DNA of 64,000 nt. Origin: SIAQ01 sp964484265. Its GTDB lineage: Bacteria > Planctomycetota > Planctomycetia > Gemmatales > Gemmataceae. This document shows positions 32,016 through 40,980 of this stretch, in pieces. The first letter of the stretch is position 1. Every line of letters begins with the position of its first letter. Both the position numbers and the translations under genes were made by a program. Where the stretch lies: positions 1-64,000 of the forward strand of contig CAZAFH010000016.1 in NCBI GenBank assembly GCA_964484265.1, given 5' to 3'. A model generated the notes under the pieces. It ran no database searches and was not told the DNA's origin. It was given only the letters and a program-made list of their open reading frames with translations.

Positions 32016-33923
32016 TTACCGGCTAATTGACAGGATTGATCCTGAATCCTGCAGCAAGGTTCGGCTATCGGGGCTGACGATGATTCTGCCAGGCACGAAA
32101 TAATCGCGGATCCAGGTTTCACGATGGGTCATCGCCATCACCGCCGGTTCCGACGGAATCGAGCAGACGTGAACTCGGCGATCGCCGGAGAAGAGCACCG
32201 CACGCTGGTCCGGCAGCAACTGCACGAACATCGAATGCGTGCCGATCGGCTGCGGCATTACTGATACGGGGTCCGGCCGTTTTTTCCGCAGATCGACGGC
32301 GTAGGCGTTGCCATGCGAAAAACCGTCGCCTCGTTGGCCGACGAAGAAGATGATGCCGTCGTTCGTCGCGGCGATGTCGAACGGTTGGCCTTTGTTGAGG
32401 GAAACGGAGTGGGAGAGTTTGAAGTCGGCGGTATCGATGACATCGATTCGATTGGTCGTCGAGCAGCAGTAGATGCGTTTGCCGTCAGGCGTCAGACAGA
32501 AGTTGGCGGCGCTCGTGGAGAGTCCGTCGATGGTTTTGTCGATGGCGACTTTCTCGACATCGATTCTGCCAAGCATGCGGTTGTGGGTGTCGAGATAGTA
32601 GATCCACTTGCCGTCGGGCGAATTGAGCAGCCGAGCGGCGATGCCGCCAATCTTGAGGGAACGCGTCGCCGCCGGCAGGTTGGCGCCGTTGGCGACGGGC
32701 GTCAGGTTCTCGAAGACGCTGATGTCGCCGACGTTTCTTTTTTGGATGCTGACGACGCCGCTGCGATCGGCCGGCGAGGTCTGGGCATACAATCGGCCGA
32801 CCTTATCGACGCACATGGCGTCGAAACGCGAGGTGACGCGGTACTCGCCTTTTTTCTCGAATCCGGGATGCTCCCAGAGCGAAAGCGTCTTGTCGCCATG
32901 CGCGATCCAGAAGAATTTGCTATCGGGCGAGAAGGCGGCACTCGAGAATTGTTTGTCGTAAACATTCAGACTGATCGCGGTCTCGATCTTGGGAAGGTCT
33001 GCAACTCCGGGTCTGATTTTGAGGTTCTCGGGCAGGGCGATGTCGCCATTCATCTCGCGAATTTCAAGATTGCACCATTGCTGATCGAACGGCGCGCAGC
33101 GGACGACGGCCGTGAAGACGCCGGCCTTCGGCGCCATGAAGGCGAGTTGCCAGCGGTTGTTGTTCTGGCCTTCTTGCGAGAAGGCATCTGGACCTTCGAC
33201 GCGCATTTCGATACGGAAGTTGTCCTTGGCTTGAAGCCAGTAAACCGTCTTCGCCTTGGCCTCGAACTCGAATCGCTTGACGCAGCGGAAATCGCCTGGC
33301 GCGACGATGTTCTTGTCGAAATCGACCTTGGATTGGTAGACGCCGTCAGTCAACGCGACACGGACGGGTGGTTCAAGAACGATCTTTTTCTCCTCGACAA
33401 TATTGGGCGGCGGCGCGTTCCACGGGCCGGGTCCATTTTTCTCGACCTCATCAATGGGAAATTTCTGAGCATCGTCGGCAATGGCATGCTCCACACGGTG
33501 ATTGTCTTGCTCGACATGGTTCAGCGTTGTGAACGAAACAATCAAGACGGCAAGCCCGCCAACGAGACAGAGACCCACCACCGCGACGGCGCCGATGATG
33601 AGAGCAATCGGCAAAGCGCTTGAGCCGCTACTACGAGGTTGGGAGCGCGACGGCGACGTGCTGCGGCTCTTCATCGGCGGCGGGCCTTTCGGACTCGCCG
33701 CCGGCGCGGGTTTCGGCGGTTCCGCCGTCACTGCTGCTGCTGCCGCACCGGGTGAGGCCGGGGCCGGTTCGGACACGACCGTTATGGGTGGAAGCGGCGC
33801 GGGTGGCGGGATCGCCGCTGTCGAGAGTGCCTGACATTTTCCGCAACGAACCTGTTTACCTGCGTGTTCGTCCGGAACTTCCAGCGTCGCTTTGCAACCG
33901 GTGCACGGAAATCGCAATGCCAT
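32016..33923 (-). CDS. Zinc-ribbon, transmembrane and beta-propeller protein
   Basis: A 635-residue protein. The N-terminal 35 residues are a zinc ribbon (CTGCKATLEVPDEHAGKQ then CGKC), a pattern typical of planctomycete membrane proteins; a Pro/Ala-rich linker (40-100) leads to one transmembrane helix (about 105-130), and the rest is an extracytoplasmic region with a beta-sandwich (about 190-290) and a six- or seven-blade WD40/lactonase-like propeller (300-630). The ribbon would sit in the cytoplasm. No catalytic motif seen. The ATG at 33923 is chosen; an upstream non-ATG start (33938) has no ribosome site. Confidence 0.8.
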   Translation of the reverse strand: MALRFPCTGCKATLEVPDEHAGKQVRCGKCQALSTAAIPPPAPLPPITVVSEPAPASPGAAAAAVTAEPPKPAPAASPKGPPPMKSRSTSPSRSQPRSSGSSALPIALIIGAVAVVGLCLVGGLAVLIVSFTTLNHVEQDNHRVEHAIADDAQKFPIDEVEKNGPGPWNAPPPNIVEEKKIVLEPPVRVALTDGVYQSKVDFDKNIVAPGDFRCVKRFEFEAKAKTVYWLQAKDNFRIEMRVEGPDAFSQEGQNNNRWQLAFMAPKAGVFTAVVRCAPFDQQWCNLEIREMNGDIALPENLKIRPGVADLPKIETAISLNVYDKQFSSAAFSPDSKFFWIAHGDKTLSLWEHPGFEKKGEYRVTSRFDAMCVDKVGRLYAQTSPADRSGVVSIQKRNVGDISVFENLTPVANGANLPAATRSLKIGGIAARLLNSPDGKWIYYLDTHNRMLGRIDVEKVAIDKTIDGLSTSAANFCLTPDGKRIYCCSTTNRIDVIDTADFKLSHSVSLNKGQPFDIAATNDGIIFFVGQRGDGFSHGNAYAVDLRKKRPDPVSVMPQPIGTHSMFVQLLPDQRAVLFSGDRRVHVCSIPSEPAVMAMTHRETWIRDYFVPGRIIVSPDSRTLLQDSGSILSISR

Positions 33924-34185
33924 GGCCGAGATCCTCAAATCGGAAAGATGAGGACATTATTCACTGCATCACCAATGAAGGCAAGCGCGAAATCGCACGC
34001 CGTTGTGGCATGGTCACCTGACGTCATGCTACGGCAGTAATAATGAAGCGAGTTTTCATCGACATCCTCATTTTCGCGGAGAAGGATGAACCGCTGTCCC
34101 CAGAATGAATGCTGAGACCCCAAATATTAACTGGAACTATCTCGATTGGGAATGAGCCGCTGATCGCGTGGAATTGGGTCTTTGC

Positions 34186-34240
34186 TGCTTGCGGCTTAGC
34201 GCTAAGCAAGGCGCCTTGCGGAGCGCAGAAGCTGCAAGCT
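34186..34240. repeat. 56-bp palindrome family, decayed copy
   Basis: TGCTTGCGGCTTAGCGCT is clear on the left; the right arm is altered (GAGCGCAGAAGCTGCAAGC). The centre GCAAGGCGCCTTGC is itself palindromic. It lies about 24 bp after the stop of the 34265-34612 gene (minus strand), again on the 3' side of a gene. Confidence 0.6.
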
Positions 34241-34264
34241 GGAAAAAGCGGGCGGAAGGCATGC

Positions 34265-34612
34265 TTACTTTTTATCGCTCGATTTTTCCTTGGTGGACGG
34301 GACCGCGATGCCCTTGGATTTGAAGTACTTTGTCCGTTGCTCTTCCGTCAGGACGGAAAAGACTTCTTTCTGTTCCGCGGCCTTCAGGTCCTTGATCTTC
34401 TTCTCAAGCTCGTCGATCTTTCCGCGGTAATCGGTCTGGATGCTGTAGATTTTGGCTTTTTGCTCGGCGGTGATATTCAGATCCTTAAATCCCGCGGGAA
34501 GCATGCCGCGGACCTTGTCGGTCTTTTTCGATTTGTCTTGCGACGTGCCGGTGCCAACCAGCAGCGTCAACCCGAGAAGCAATGAACCACCCATGCAGCA
34601 AAGGCGAAGCAT
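34265..34612 (-). CDS. Small exported Lys-rich helical protein (Spy/CpxP-like)
   Basis: A 115-residue exported protein with a signal peptide (1-24, ending TGTSQ) and a Lys-rich helical domain: DLNITAEQKAKIYSIQTDYRGKIDELEKKIKDL in two halves, and FSVLTEEQRTKYF. The NITAEQKAKI...LTEEQRTKY pattern resembles the LTxxQ motif of Spy/CpxP chaperones. It probably acts as a periplasmic metal-resistance or folding protein. RBS GAGGTGAG precedes the ATG. Confidence 0.7.
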   Translation of the reverse strand: MLRLCCMGGSLLLGLTLLVGTGTSQDKSKKTDKVRGMLPAGFKDLNITAEQKAKIYSIQTDYRGKIDELEKKIKDLKAAEQKEVFSVLTEEQRTKYFKSKGIAVPSTKEKSSDKK

Positions 34613-34745
34613 ATCTCACCTCGAATGAAAGAGTTCGTTGAAAATTTTGCGCCGAGTTAACATGAGTTTACGTGCTCGTAATGCTCGGCGTCAACAAGAA
34701 AACGGATGATTTTCGCACATTCGCCAATTGAGCCTCAGCAAACCT

Positions 34746-35025
34746 GCATTTCTCACCACAGAGAACACCAAGAACACAGAGCAATGAAAAGGTAGTGACC
34801 AAAGACATTCATAGGTCGTCCGAGCGAAATTGACGATTCCAAGCCGCTTACTCCGCTGTGCTGCGTGCGAGGCTCGGACAATGTGTCAAACCCGGCCGCG
34901 AGTTGTTTTACCACATTGAGGCTATGATCAAAAACGAGATGAAGTGTTTCTCATCGATCCTCCCTATTCCCGTTTTGTTTCTTTCTCTGTGCTCTCGGTG
35001 ATCTCTGTGGTGAGAAATCCGGGCT
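34746..35025. repeat. CACCACAGAG inverted-end repeat, copy 2, interrupted
   Basis: The same element as 20276-20462, in the opposite orientation: ends TTTCTCACCACAGAGAACAC and CTCTGTGGTGAGAAATCC and an internal TCATCGATCCTCCCTAT. It is longer because a shortened copy of the long-hairpin repeat (34818-34905) sits inside it. No gene inside, so the 34613-35121 gap is almost entirely repeat. Confidence 0.75.
34818..34905 (-). repeat. Long-hairpin repeat, copy 3 (nested, shortened)
   Basis: On the minus strand it starts GCGGCCGGGTTTGACACATT, continues into one arm (GAGCCTCGCACGCAGCACAG then CGGAGTAAGCGG) and passes straight to a tail like TCGTCAATTT, so loop and second arm are missing. This looks like a deletion between the arms. 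It lies within copy 2 of the CACCACAGAG element, so it arrived after that element or was carried with it. Confidence 0.7.
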
Positions 35026-35121
35026 AGCCGCGACGATCCATGCGACACATATATCATGATAACCAAGGGAACTGCGTCTTGCCGATCGCTATTTCGCGTG
35101 GACCTTTCGAAACCTCCGATC

Positions 35122-35976
35122 ATGACTCAAGCACATCGCTGGCTGCTCAAGTGGGCGCGTACCCTGCACGTGTATCTCACGCTGTTCGGGTTCATGCTGC
35201 TGCTGTTTTTCGCGGCAACCGGATTCATGCTCAATCACGAGGACTGGTTTCTGCCCCAGCAAATCACCACCGGCACGATCCCGGTCGAGCTTTGCGATCC
35301 CGAAAAACGCGACAACCTCGTGGATCGATTGGCGAAGGATTTCTCGGTCCCCGGCAATTTGGAGTCGGCCGACCCCGCCGAGGATGGCTCGACCCTGCAG
35401 CTCGCTTTCCGCTACGAAGATGCCGTGAGCGGAAAGATCCTCGTCACGGATGTGGAGATTCGCCGCGACGACGGCCACACCACGGCCAAACAAAACCGCG
35501 CCAGCCTGCGCGAGACGAAAAGGCTGGGCAAGCTGCCCGTCGACCTCTTCGCGCCGGAGGACCGCTCCAAGGATCTGTTGATCGTCGAAGCGCTGCGAAA
35601 AGATTTCGGCCTGCGCGGCGCCATCACGGGACCACCGAGTTATGAAACCGAAGACGGGATCGACAAGGTCTACGTCCAGTTCAAAAGCCCCGGATATGAG
35701 GCAGAAGTGCGCATCCGAACCAGCGACGGCGAAGCTCGCATCGTCGAACGTTCAAAAGGGCTGGTAGGCGTCATGCTCGACCTGCATCGCGGCAAGGAAA
35801 GCGGCATGGCCTGGAGCGTCGTCATCGACGCCATCGCCATCCTGATGGTCATCGTCTCCATCACGGGCTTCATCCTCTGGACCTCGCTGAAAAGCCGAGC
35901 GCATTATGGACTGTGGATTCTCCTCGCCGGCACCGCCGTCGGCTTTGCGGTCTACTTCGCCTACGTGCCGCGCTAG
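35122..35976 (+). CDS. PepSY-associated transmembrane protein
   Basis: A 284-residue protein with three transmembrane helices (about 15-37, 235-257 and 263-282) and a periplasmic PepSY-like region between. KWARTLHVYLTLFGFMLLLFF and the ATGFMLNHEDWF exit from helix 1 match PepSY-TM proteins, which work with iron-siderophore uptake or cytochromes. Here no siderophore gene is near. The ATG at 35122 is chosen; an in-frame ATG 22 codons upstream lacks a hydrophobic or conserved sequence. A 56-bp palindrome begins 5 bp after the stop. Confidence 0.8.
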   Translation: MTQAHRWLLKWARTLHVYLTLFGFMLLLFFAATGFMLNHEDWFLPQQITTGTIPVELCDPEKRDNLVDRLAKDFSVPGNLESADPAEDGSTLQLAFRYEDAVSGKILVTDVEIRRDDGHTTAKQNRASLRETKRLGKLPVDLFAPEDRSKDLLIVEALRKDFGLRGAITGPPSYETEDGIDKVYVQFKSPGYEAEVRIRTSDGEARIVERSKGLVGVMLDLHRGKESGMAWSVVIDAIAILMVIVSITGFILWTSLKSRAHYGLWILLAGTAVGFAVYFAYVPR

Positions 35977-35981
35977 AAAGT

Positions 35982-36037
35982 CCGCTTGCGGCTTAGCGCT
36001 CAGCATGGCGCTCTGTTGAGCGCTAAGCCGCAAGCGG
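35982..36037. repeat. 56-bp palindrome family, copy 2
   Basis: CCGCTTGCGGCTTAGCGCTC on both arms around the loop AGCATGGCGCTCTGTT. It starts 5 bp after the stop of the PepSY gene. Reading along the transcript the loop is AGCATGGCGCTCTGTT, the same sense as copies 3 and 4 when each is read along its own gene. Confidence 0.88.
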
Positions 36038-36110
36038 AGATCAGGGAAGTTATCTTTCGAAGATCGCTTCGTAAAATGAACTCTGGGTAAATTCACCGGA
36101 GTGTACCGCA

Positions 36111-37340
36111 ATGGCGCGATCGAAACCTATCGTCGAGGACGTCGAGCTTCAGGGCCACATCATCGACTCGCTGCTCCTGCCCAAGGTGCTCGACGAGATT
36201 CTGACGCGCGGCGGGACCTATGTCATCAAGGAAATCAAGCTCGGCAAACGGCAGGTCGATCCGAGCCATGTCCGCATCGAGATCAAGGCCGACACACAGG
36301 AACGGCTCGACGACATTCTCCGCAGCGTCCACGAGCACGGCGCCGCTCCGACGGCGCAGCGCGATTGCGAGATCGAGAATGCCGACATGGACGGCGCTTT
36401 CCCCGAACGTTTCTACAGCACCACCAACTACCGCACCCAGGTCCGCATCGCCAAGGAATGGATCGACGTGGACGATCAGGAGATGGACTGCGGCATCATC
36501 CTCGATGGGAAGAAGAAAACGGCTCGCTGCATCGCCATGGTGCATGTGAAGAAAGGCGACGCGATCGTGGTCGGCCATCATGGCGTGCGTGTGTTGCCCG
36601 CGGAGACGGCGGCGCGCACGAGTCTGTTCGAGTTCATGTCGAGCGCCGTTTCGAGCGAGAAGCCCAAAGGCGTGACGGTGCGCGAGATCGCCGCCGCCAT
36701 GAAACGCACCAAGGCCGCCGGCGAGAAGATACTCGCCGTGCTCGGCCCCGCCGTCGTACATACGGGCAGCGTCGAGCATATCTGCGAATTGATTCGCCGG
36801 GGCTACCTCAACGTGCTCTTCGCGGGCAACGCCCTGGCGACACACGACATCGAGCAGGCCCTGTTTGGCACGAGCCTGGGCGTTTGGCTGGATCGCGGCC
36901 TCCCGGCGGAGGAAGGTCACGAGCATCATCTGCGTGCCATCAATACCATTCGGCGGCTTGGCGGAATCGAGTCGGCGGTGAAGCAGAACGTGCTCAAGAG
37001 CGGCATCATGTACGAGTGCGTGCGCCATGGGATTCCGTACGTGCTCGCAGGCAGCATCCGCGACGATGGGCCGTTGCCCGAAGTGATTACGGACACGCTT
37101 GTGGCCCAAGATGCGATGCGCGACAAGATCAAGGGCGTGGGTTTTTGCCTGATGATGGCGACGATGCTGCACTCGATCGCGACGGGCAATCTGCTGCCTG
37201 CATGGGTCCGCGTTGCCTGTGTTGACATCAATCCTGCGACTGTCACCAAGTTGGCCGATCGCGGCAGCCATCAAACCGTCGGCGTCGTGACGGATGCCGA
37301 GCCGTTCCTGCGTTCGCTCGTCGCGGAACTGAAAGAGTGA
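36111..37340 (+). CDS. LOR/SDH family enzyme (TIGR00300; ornithine cyclodeaminase-like)
   Basis: A 409-residue protein of the TIGR00300 (LOR/SDH) family, best known from archaea and cyanobacteria, where it is linked to ornithine cyclodeaminase activity giving proline. The N-terminal LOR/SDH part (about 1-95) reads VELQGHIIDSLLLPKVLDEI, and the core (about 100-400) has SVEHICELIRRGYLNVLFAGNALATHDIEQALFG in pieces and a C-terminal GVVTDAEPFL. The archaeal proteins use NAD as a tightly bound cofactor. It may feed proline synthesis here. It lies 1 bp before the flippase gene, so the two are likely cotranscribed. Confidence 0.85.
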   Translation: MARSKPIVEDVELQGHIIDSLLLPKVLDEILTRGGTYVIKEIKLGKRQVDPSHVRIEIKADTQERLDDILRSVHEHGAAPTAQRDCEIENADMDGAFPERFYSTTNYRTQVRIAKEWIDVDDQEMDCGIILDGKKKTARCIAMVHVKKGDAIVVGHHGVRVLPAETAARTSLFEFMSSAVSSEKPKGVTVREIAAAMKRTKAAGEKILAVLGPAVVHTGSVEHICELIRRGYLNVLFAGNALATHDIEQALFGTSLGVWLDRGLPAEEGHEHHLRAINTIRRLGGIESAVKQNVLKSGIMYECVRHGIPYVLAGSIRDDGPLPEVITDTLVAQDAMRDKIKGVGFCLMMATMLHSIATGNLLPAWVRVACVDINPATVTKLADRGSHQTVGVVTDAEPFLRSLVAELKE

Positions 37341-37341
37341 C

Positions 37342-38928
37342 TTGAACCGGCAGCTTTTCCCTCCATATCCCGCGAGGTCGTGCGACTTGGCTGAAGAGAA
37401 CCTGGATTCCGATTCGGCGCCTTCCACGGCCGCTTCTCTGAAGCAACGCGCGGTGCGCGGCGGCGCCATCCTCGTCATCGCTCGACTCGTCGCGCAGGTC
37501 TTTCAGTGGTCGATCACGCTGTTCGTGGCGCGCTGGCTGGCGCCCGAGGACTACGGCATGATGACCTCGGGCACGCTTTTCCTCGTGCTCGCCGATCTCT
37601 TTGCCGAGGCGGGTATTGGCAGAGCGCTCGTGCAGAAAAAGGAACTCACCCGCGAAGATCTCGCCCAGGGGTTCACGCTCACCTTCATCCTGTCGGCCGC
37701 GCTTTACAGCGTGCTCTTTCTGCTCGCCGACCCCGCGGCGGACTTCCTCGGCAATCCGGATTTCGCGACGTTCTTGCGCGTGCTGGCGCTGGCGTTATTC
37801 CTCACGCCCTGGCGTTCGACCGCTGGCGCCGCGCTTGAGCGCAATCTGCAGCTGGGCAAATCATCGTCGATGCAACTGGCGGCGGCATTCGTTCAGGCGG
37901 TCATCGTGTTCAGCCTGGCCTACACGGGCTTCGGATACTGGGCGCTGGCGGCCGGCGCGCTAATCGGCCGAGCGGTGGAGACGGTGCTGCTCTGCATGGC
38001 CGTCGGCTGGCGATTTCGTCTGGCATGGCCCTCGCGTGAATCCGCCGGGCTTTTGCGCTATGGACTGCAAATCAGCGCGAGCAGCCTGTGCTGGTATTCC
38101 TACAGCAATTCCGATTTCGCCGCCATCGGCGCTCTGCTGTCGGCCGAGGCACTAGGCTATTACTCCCTGGCGTTTCAGCTCATTTCGCTGCCGGTGCAAA
38201 AAATATCGGCGACGGCGAATCAAATCATGTTCGCGGTCTATTGCCGAATGCAAGACGATCCCGATCGGCTGCGAGACTGGTTCCTTCGGCTGACAGTTTT
38301 GCAGAACTTCGTGGCGATGCCGGCACTCGCGGGAATGGGGCTTGTGGCGTCCGACGGGATACCGGCATTGCTCGGAGAGAAGTGGTCCGCCGCAGTGCTG
38401 CCGTTGCAGCTACTCTGCCCCGTCGGCGCGATCATGATGATCGCCACGCCGCTGCCGCCGCTGTTTAACGCAATCGGCCGGCCGGACATCAACGCCAAGT
38501 ATTCGGGAACCTGTGCTGTATTCTTTCCCGCGAGTTTCTTCGGCGTCGGTTGGCTGGGTCACGAACTCGACGGCGCGCGCGGGTGCATCATCGCGGTCTG
38601 CCTGGTTTGGCTTGTGCTTTATCCGATCATCGTTGCTGGGTTGATCACGCTTACCACGCACCTCACGCGCGTGAATCTGCTCGATCTCTTCCGGGCGAAC
38701 CTCCTCGTGACTGCAGGCGTGGCACTCATGATCGGCGCCGTGCTGGCGGTCCAATGGACGCTCGCGGATACGAGCCGCACCGCGCGCCTCGGCGCAAGCA
38801 TTGCCGCTGGCGCCGTGACTTATGCGACCTGGATGCTGGCAACAGCGCGAGGCACGATCCTCGCCGACATCCTCGCGCTTTGGCGCGAACTCCGCCCGAA
38901 GCCCTCACCACAAGCGCCGGACTCCTGA
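37342..38928 (+). CDS. Polysaccharide flippase (Wzx/PST-type)
   Basis: A 528-residue membrane protein with 12-14 hydrophobic segments and the opening AVRGGAILVIARLVAQVFQW then LVARWLAPEDYGMM, typical of oligosaccharide flippases of the MOP superfamily (PF13440/PF01943). It moves lipid-linked sugar chains across the inner membrane. The start is TTG at 37342, 1 bp after the preceding stop, so it is likely coupled; another TTG at 37387 is possible. The first 35 residues are hydrophilic. No glycosyltransferase adjoins it, but GDP-fucose synthase is in the window (53462). Confidence 0.85.
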   Translation: MNRQLFPPYPARSCDLAEENLDSDSAPSTAASLKQRAVRGGAILVIARLVAQVFQWSITLFVARWLAPEDYGMMTSGTLFLVLADLFAEAGIGRALVQKKELTREDLAQGFTLTFILSAALYSVLFLLADPAADFLGNPDFATFLRVLALALFLTPWRSTAGAALERNLQLGKSSSMQLAAAFVQAVIVFSLAYTGFGYWALAAGALIGRAVETVLLCMAVGWRFRLAWPSRESAGLLRYGLQISASSLCWYSYSNSDFAAIGALLSAEALGYYSLAFQLISLPVQKISATANQIMFAVYCRMQDDPDRLRDWFLRLTVLQNFVAMPALAGMGLVASDGIPALLGEKWSAAVLPLQLLCPVGAIMMIATPLPPLFNAIGRPDINAKYSGTCAVFFPASFFGVGWLGHELDGARGCIIAVCLVWLVLYPIIVAGLITLTTHLTRVNLLDLFRANLLVTAGVALMIGAVLAVQWTLADTSRTARLGASIAAGAVTYATWMLATARGTILADILALWRELRPKPSPQAPDS

Positions 38929-38939
38929 TGGCCAAAGGT

Positions 38940-39311
38940 TCACAATGCTTCTGGTTCCTCGGTCCGCAGAATCTTCTCCATCGCCTTACCCTTCGCCAAT
39001 TCGTCGATCAACTTGTCCAAATATCGGATCTCTCGCATCAACGGCTCTTGAATATCTTCCACGCGAACTCCGCAAACAACGCCCTTGATCAGGCTTCGCG
39101 CAGGGTTGAGCCTGGGAGCCTTTTGGAAGAACGTTTCGAAATCCACCTCGTTCTTCAGCTGCTTCTCGAATGCCTTCTGGGTGTAACCGGTCAGCCAACA
39201 GATGACCGAATCGACCTCGGCTTTCGTCCGCCCCTTCTTCTCCGCCTTGGCGACATAGTGAGGATAAACGCTGGAGAATTTCATCGCGAATATTCGATGT
39301 TGACCGGTCAT
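38940..39311 (-). CDS. DUF2200 family protein
   Basis: A 123-residue DUF2200 protein: MTGQHRIFAMKFSSVYPHYV at the N-terminus and SVICWLTGYTQKAF in the middle match the family well, and the length is usual. Members are small cytoplasmic proteins of unknown function. The start at 39311 has GGAG upstream and begins the conserved stretch. It converges on the flippase gene with 11 bp between. Confidence 0.88.
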   Translation of the reverse strand: MTGQHRIFAMKFSSVYPHYVAKAEKKGRTKAEVDSVICWLTGYTQKAFEKQLKNEVDFETFFQKAPRLNPARSLIKGVVCGVRVEDIQEPLMREIRYLDKLIDELAKGKAMEKILRTEEPEAL

Positions 39312-39474
39312 AGTTGCTCCAAAAACAGGCATGGAAAGGAATTCGCCATTCCAGTCCGCTCTCTTCTCGCTCTACGTTCCCGAGACATTTCGTGCAGGAG
39401 GCTCTCGCCACGGTTCGGCGACGAACCGTGGCGGGTTAGGTTGTTCAACGTTTCGGGAAATTATTTCTCGACCG

Positions 39475-40980
39475 TTACTTGGCTGCGGGGATCTCGTTCA
39501 CCGTGTAATATGCTTTGCGATGCAACAACGGATCGCCATCGTTGGCTCGCAGGGCCTCCAGGTCAAAATCATAGACATGTCCGCGAGATAGTGCGTTCAG
39601 GACGAGGATGGCGGATTTGCCGTCTTTGGATATTTGCACTGATTCGATGCCTGGCTTTGTTTGCTCGATTTCCGGGCCGCCGTAGCCGGCATGGTAGGGA
39701 TGGGTGAAGGTGCTGATCTTGTAGGACTTCGGGTCGCCGCCCGTCTTCGGATCGACGGGTTTCGTGAACGCGATCTTGAAGCCGGTGGGTTCGATGGAGA
39801 TGCGTTGAATTTCGAACGGTAGCCTGCCGTTCCATTCGATCCGTTCGAGAGCGAAGGGTTTGGCGCCGCGCACGGGCCAGCCGCGATTGGTGCCGCCGCA
39901 CAGCAGGTTGCCTTCCGGAGTGAAGACTACGTTCAAGATGCCCGTCGCAAGTCCCTCGCGGAATTGATAGCACGCCCCTTGCCACACGCCCTTGACCTGC
40001 TCGGTGGTGGCACGCATGATGATCGACTGGGTATAATCGCCGACGAAAATCTGATCCTCGAAGGGGCCGAACTTCCCCTGGGTGCGATTCAACGTGAAGC
40101 CGGTGATCGAACGCCCCATTCGGATATAGGGAAAAACAACTGCGGGCGGGACGAGCTGCTTGACGCGCTCCTTCTCGATAAGGATTCGCGAACCGGATTT
40201 TGGCATGGGGGGCACGGGCCCCATTTCGGGAGCGTACTTGTACCAGTTGAAACTAGCCGGATGCCCTTGAAAGCTGCGGGGCGTGACGGCTTTCAAGCTG
40301 CACGAGCAATTCCACGGGCCCTGACTTTCGACGTAGAACAGATCGCCGCTCTCATTGAAACCAATGCCGCCGGGGCTGCGCAAGCCGCTCGCCACGGCAG
40401 TCGTCTTGCCCTGGGGCGTGACTTTCAATATGAAGCCGCGGTACAGGGCCCGCGATTCGTAAGACAACGACAGGCCCAGGGCCACGTATTGATTTCCTGC
40501 CCGGTCGAAGCGAGAGCCGAAGGCGTATTCGTGGTAATTCGCGTAGCCCCATGCATCCGATAGTGTTTCAAACTTGTTGGCTTTGCCAGTCTTTTTGGTG
40601 TCGCTGACGCGCGTCAGTTCGCAGCTCTGAGTGACGTAGAATGCGTTGTCCTTGTATTCGAGGCCGAAGATTTCATCGAGGCCGGTTGCGAACCGATGAT
40701 AAGACGGATTGGGCCGCCGGGCATCGACACCGCTGACGAGGTAAATCTCGCCGTGGCGTGTGCCGACCGCGACCCTACCGTCGGGCAGGACACAGAACGC
40801 CCCTGCCTCGATCACCAGTCCCTTTGGGACGGGAATGCTGACGAGCGGATAGTATTCGCGCTCGCGCTCTTCGGTGCCCCAGCGGGCGCCGACTTCCTCC
40901 GCCCAGGTGACGGAACTGCTCGGCGCACCCATCGCGAGAAGTGTCAGGAATAGTGGAAGGATCCTATTTGAGCAATTCAT
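39475..40980 (-). CDS. Secreted beta-propeller protein (PQQ-sugar-dehydrogenase-like)
   Basis: A 501-residue exported protein with a signal peptide (1-27) and a six-blade propeller (about 45-400) like DUF7133 / soluble quinoprotein glucose dehydrogenases: IEAGAFCVLPDGRVAVGTR, GLDEIFGLEYKD, GLRSPGGIGFNESGDLFYVE. It ends with a beta-sandwich domain (about 405-500). In planctomycetes such propellers are paired with multi-haem cytochrome c proteins, and here its start lies inside the end of the five-haem gene upstream (17-bp overlap), so they form one unit. A quinone cofactor is possible but not shown. Confidence 0.85.
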   Translation of the reverse strand: MNCSNRILPLFLTLLAMGAPSSSVTWAEEVGARWGTEEREREYYPLVSIPVPKGLVIEAGAFCVLPDGRVAVGTRHGEIYLVSGVDARRPNPSYHRFATGLDEIFGLEYKDNAFYVTQSCELTRVSDTKKTGKANKFETLSDAWGYANYHEYAFGSRFDRAGNQYVALGLSLSYESRALYRGFILKVTPQGKTTAVASGLRSPGGIGFNESGDLFYVESQGPWNCSCSLKAVTPRSFQGHPASFNWYKYAPEMGPVPPMPKSGSRILIEKERVKQLVPPAVVFPYIRMGRSITGFTLNRTQGKFGPFEDQIFVGDYTQSIIMRATTEQVKGVWQGACYQFREGLATGILNVVFTPEGNLLCGGTNRGWPVRGAKPFALERIEWNGRLPFEIQRISIEPTGFKIAFTKPVDPKTGGDPKSYKISTFTHPYHAGYGGPEIEQTKPGIESVQISKDGKSAILVLNALSRGHVYDFDLEALRANDGDPLLHRKAYYTVNEIPAAK

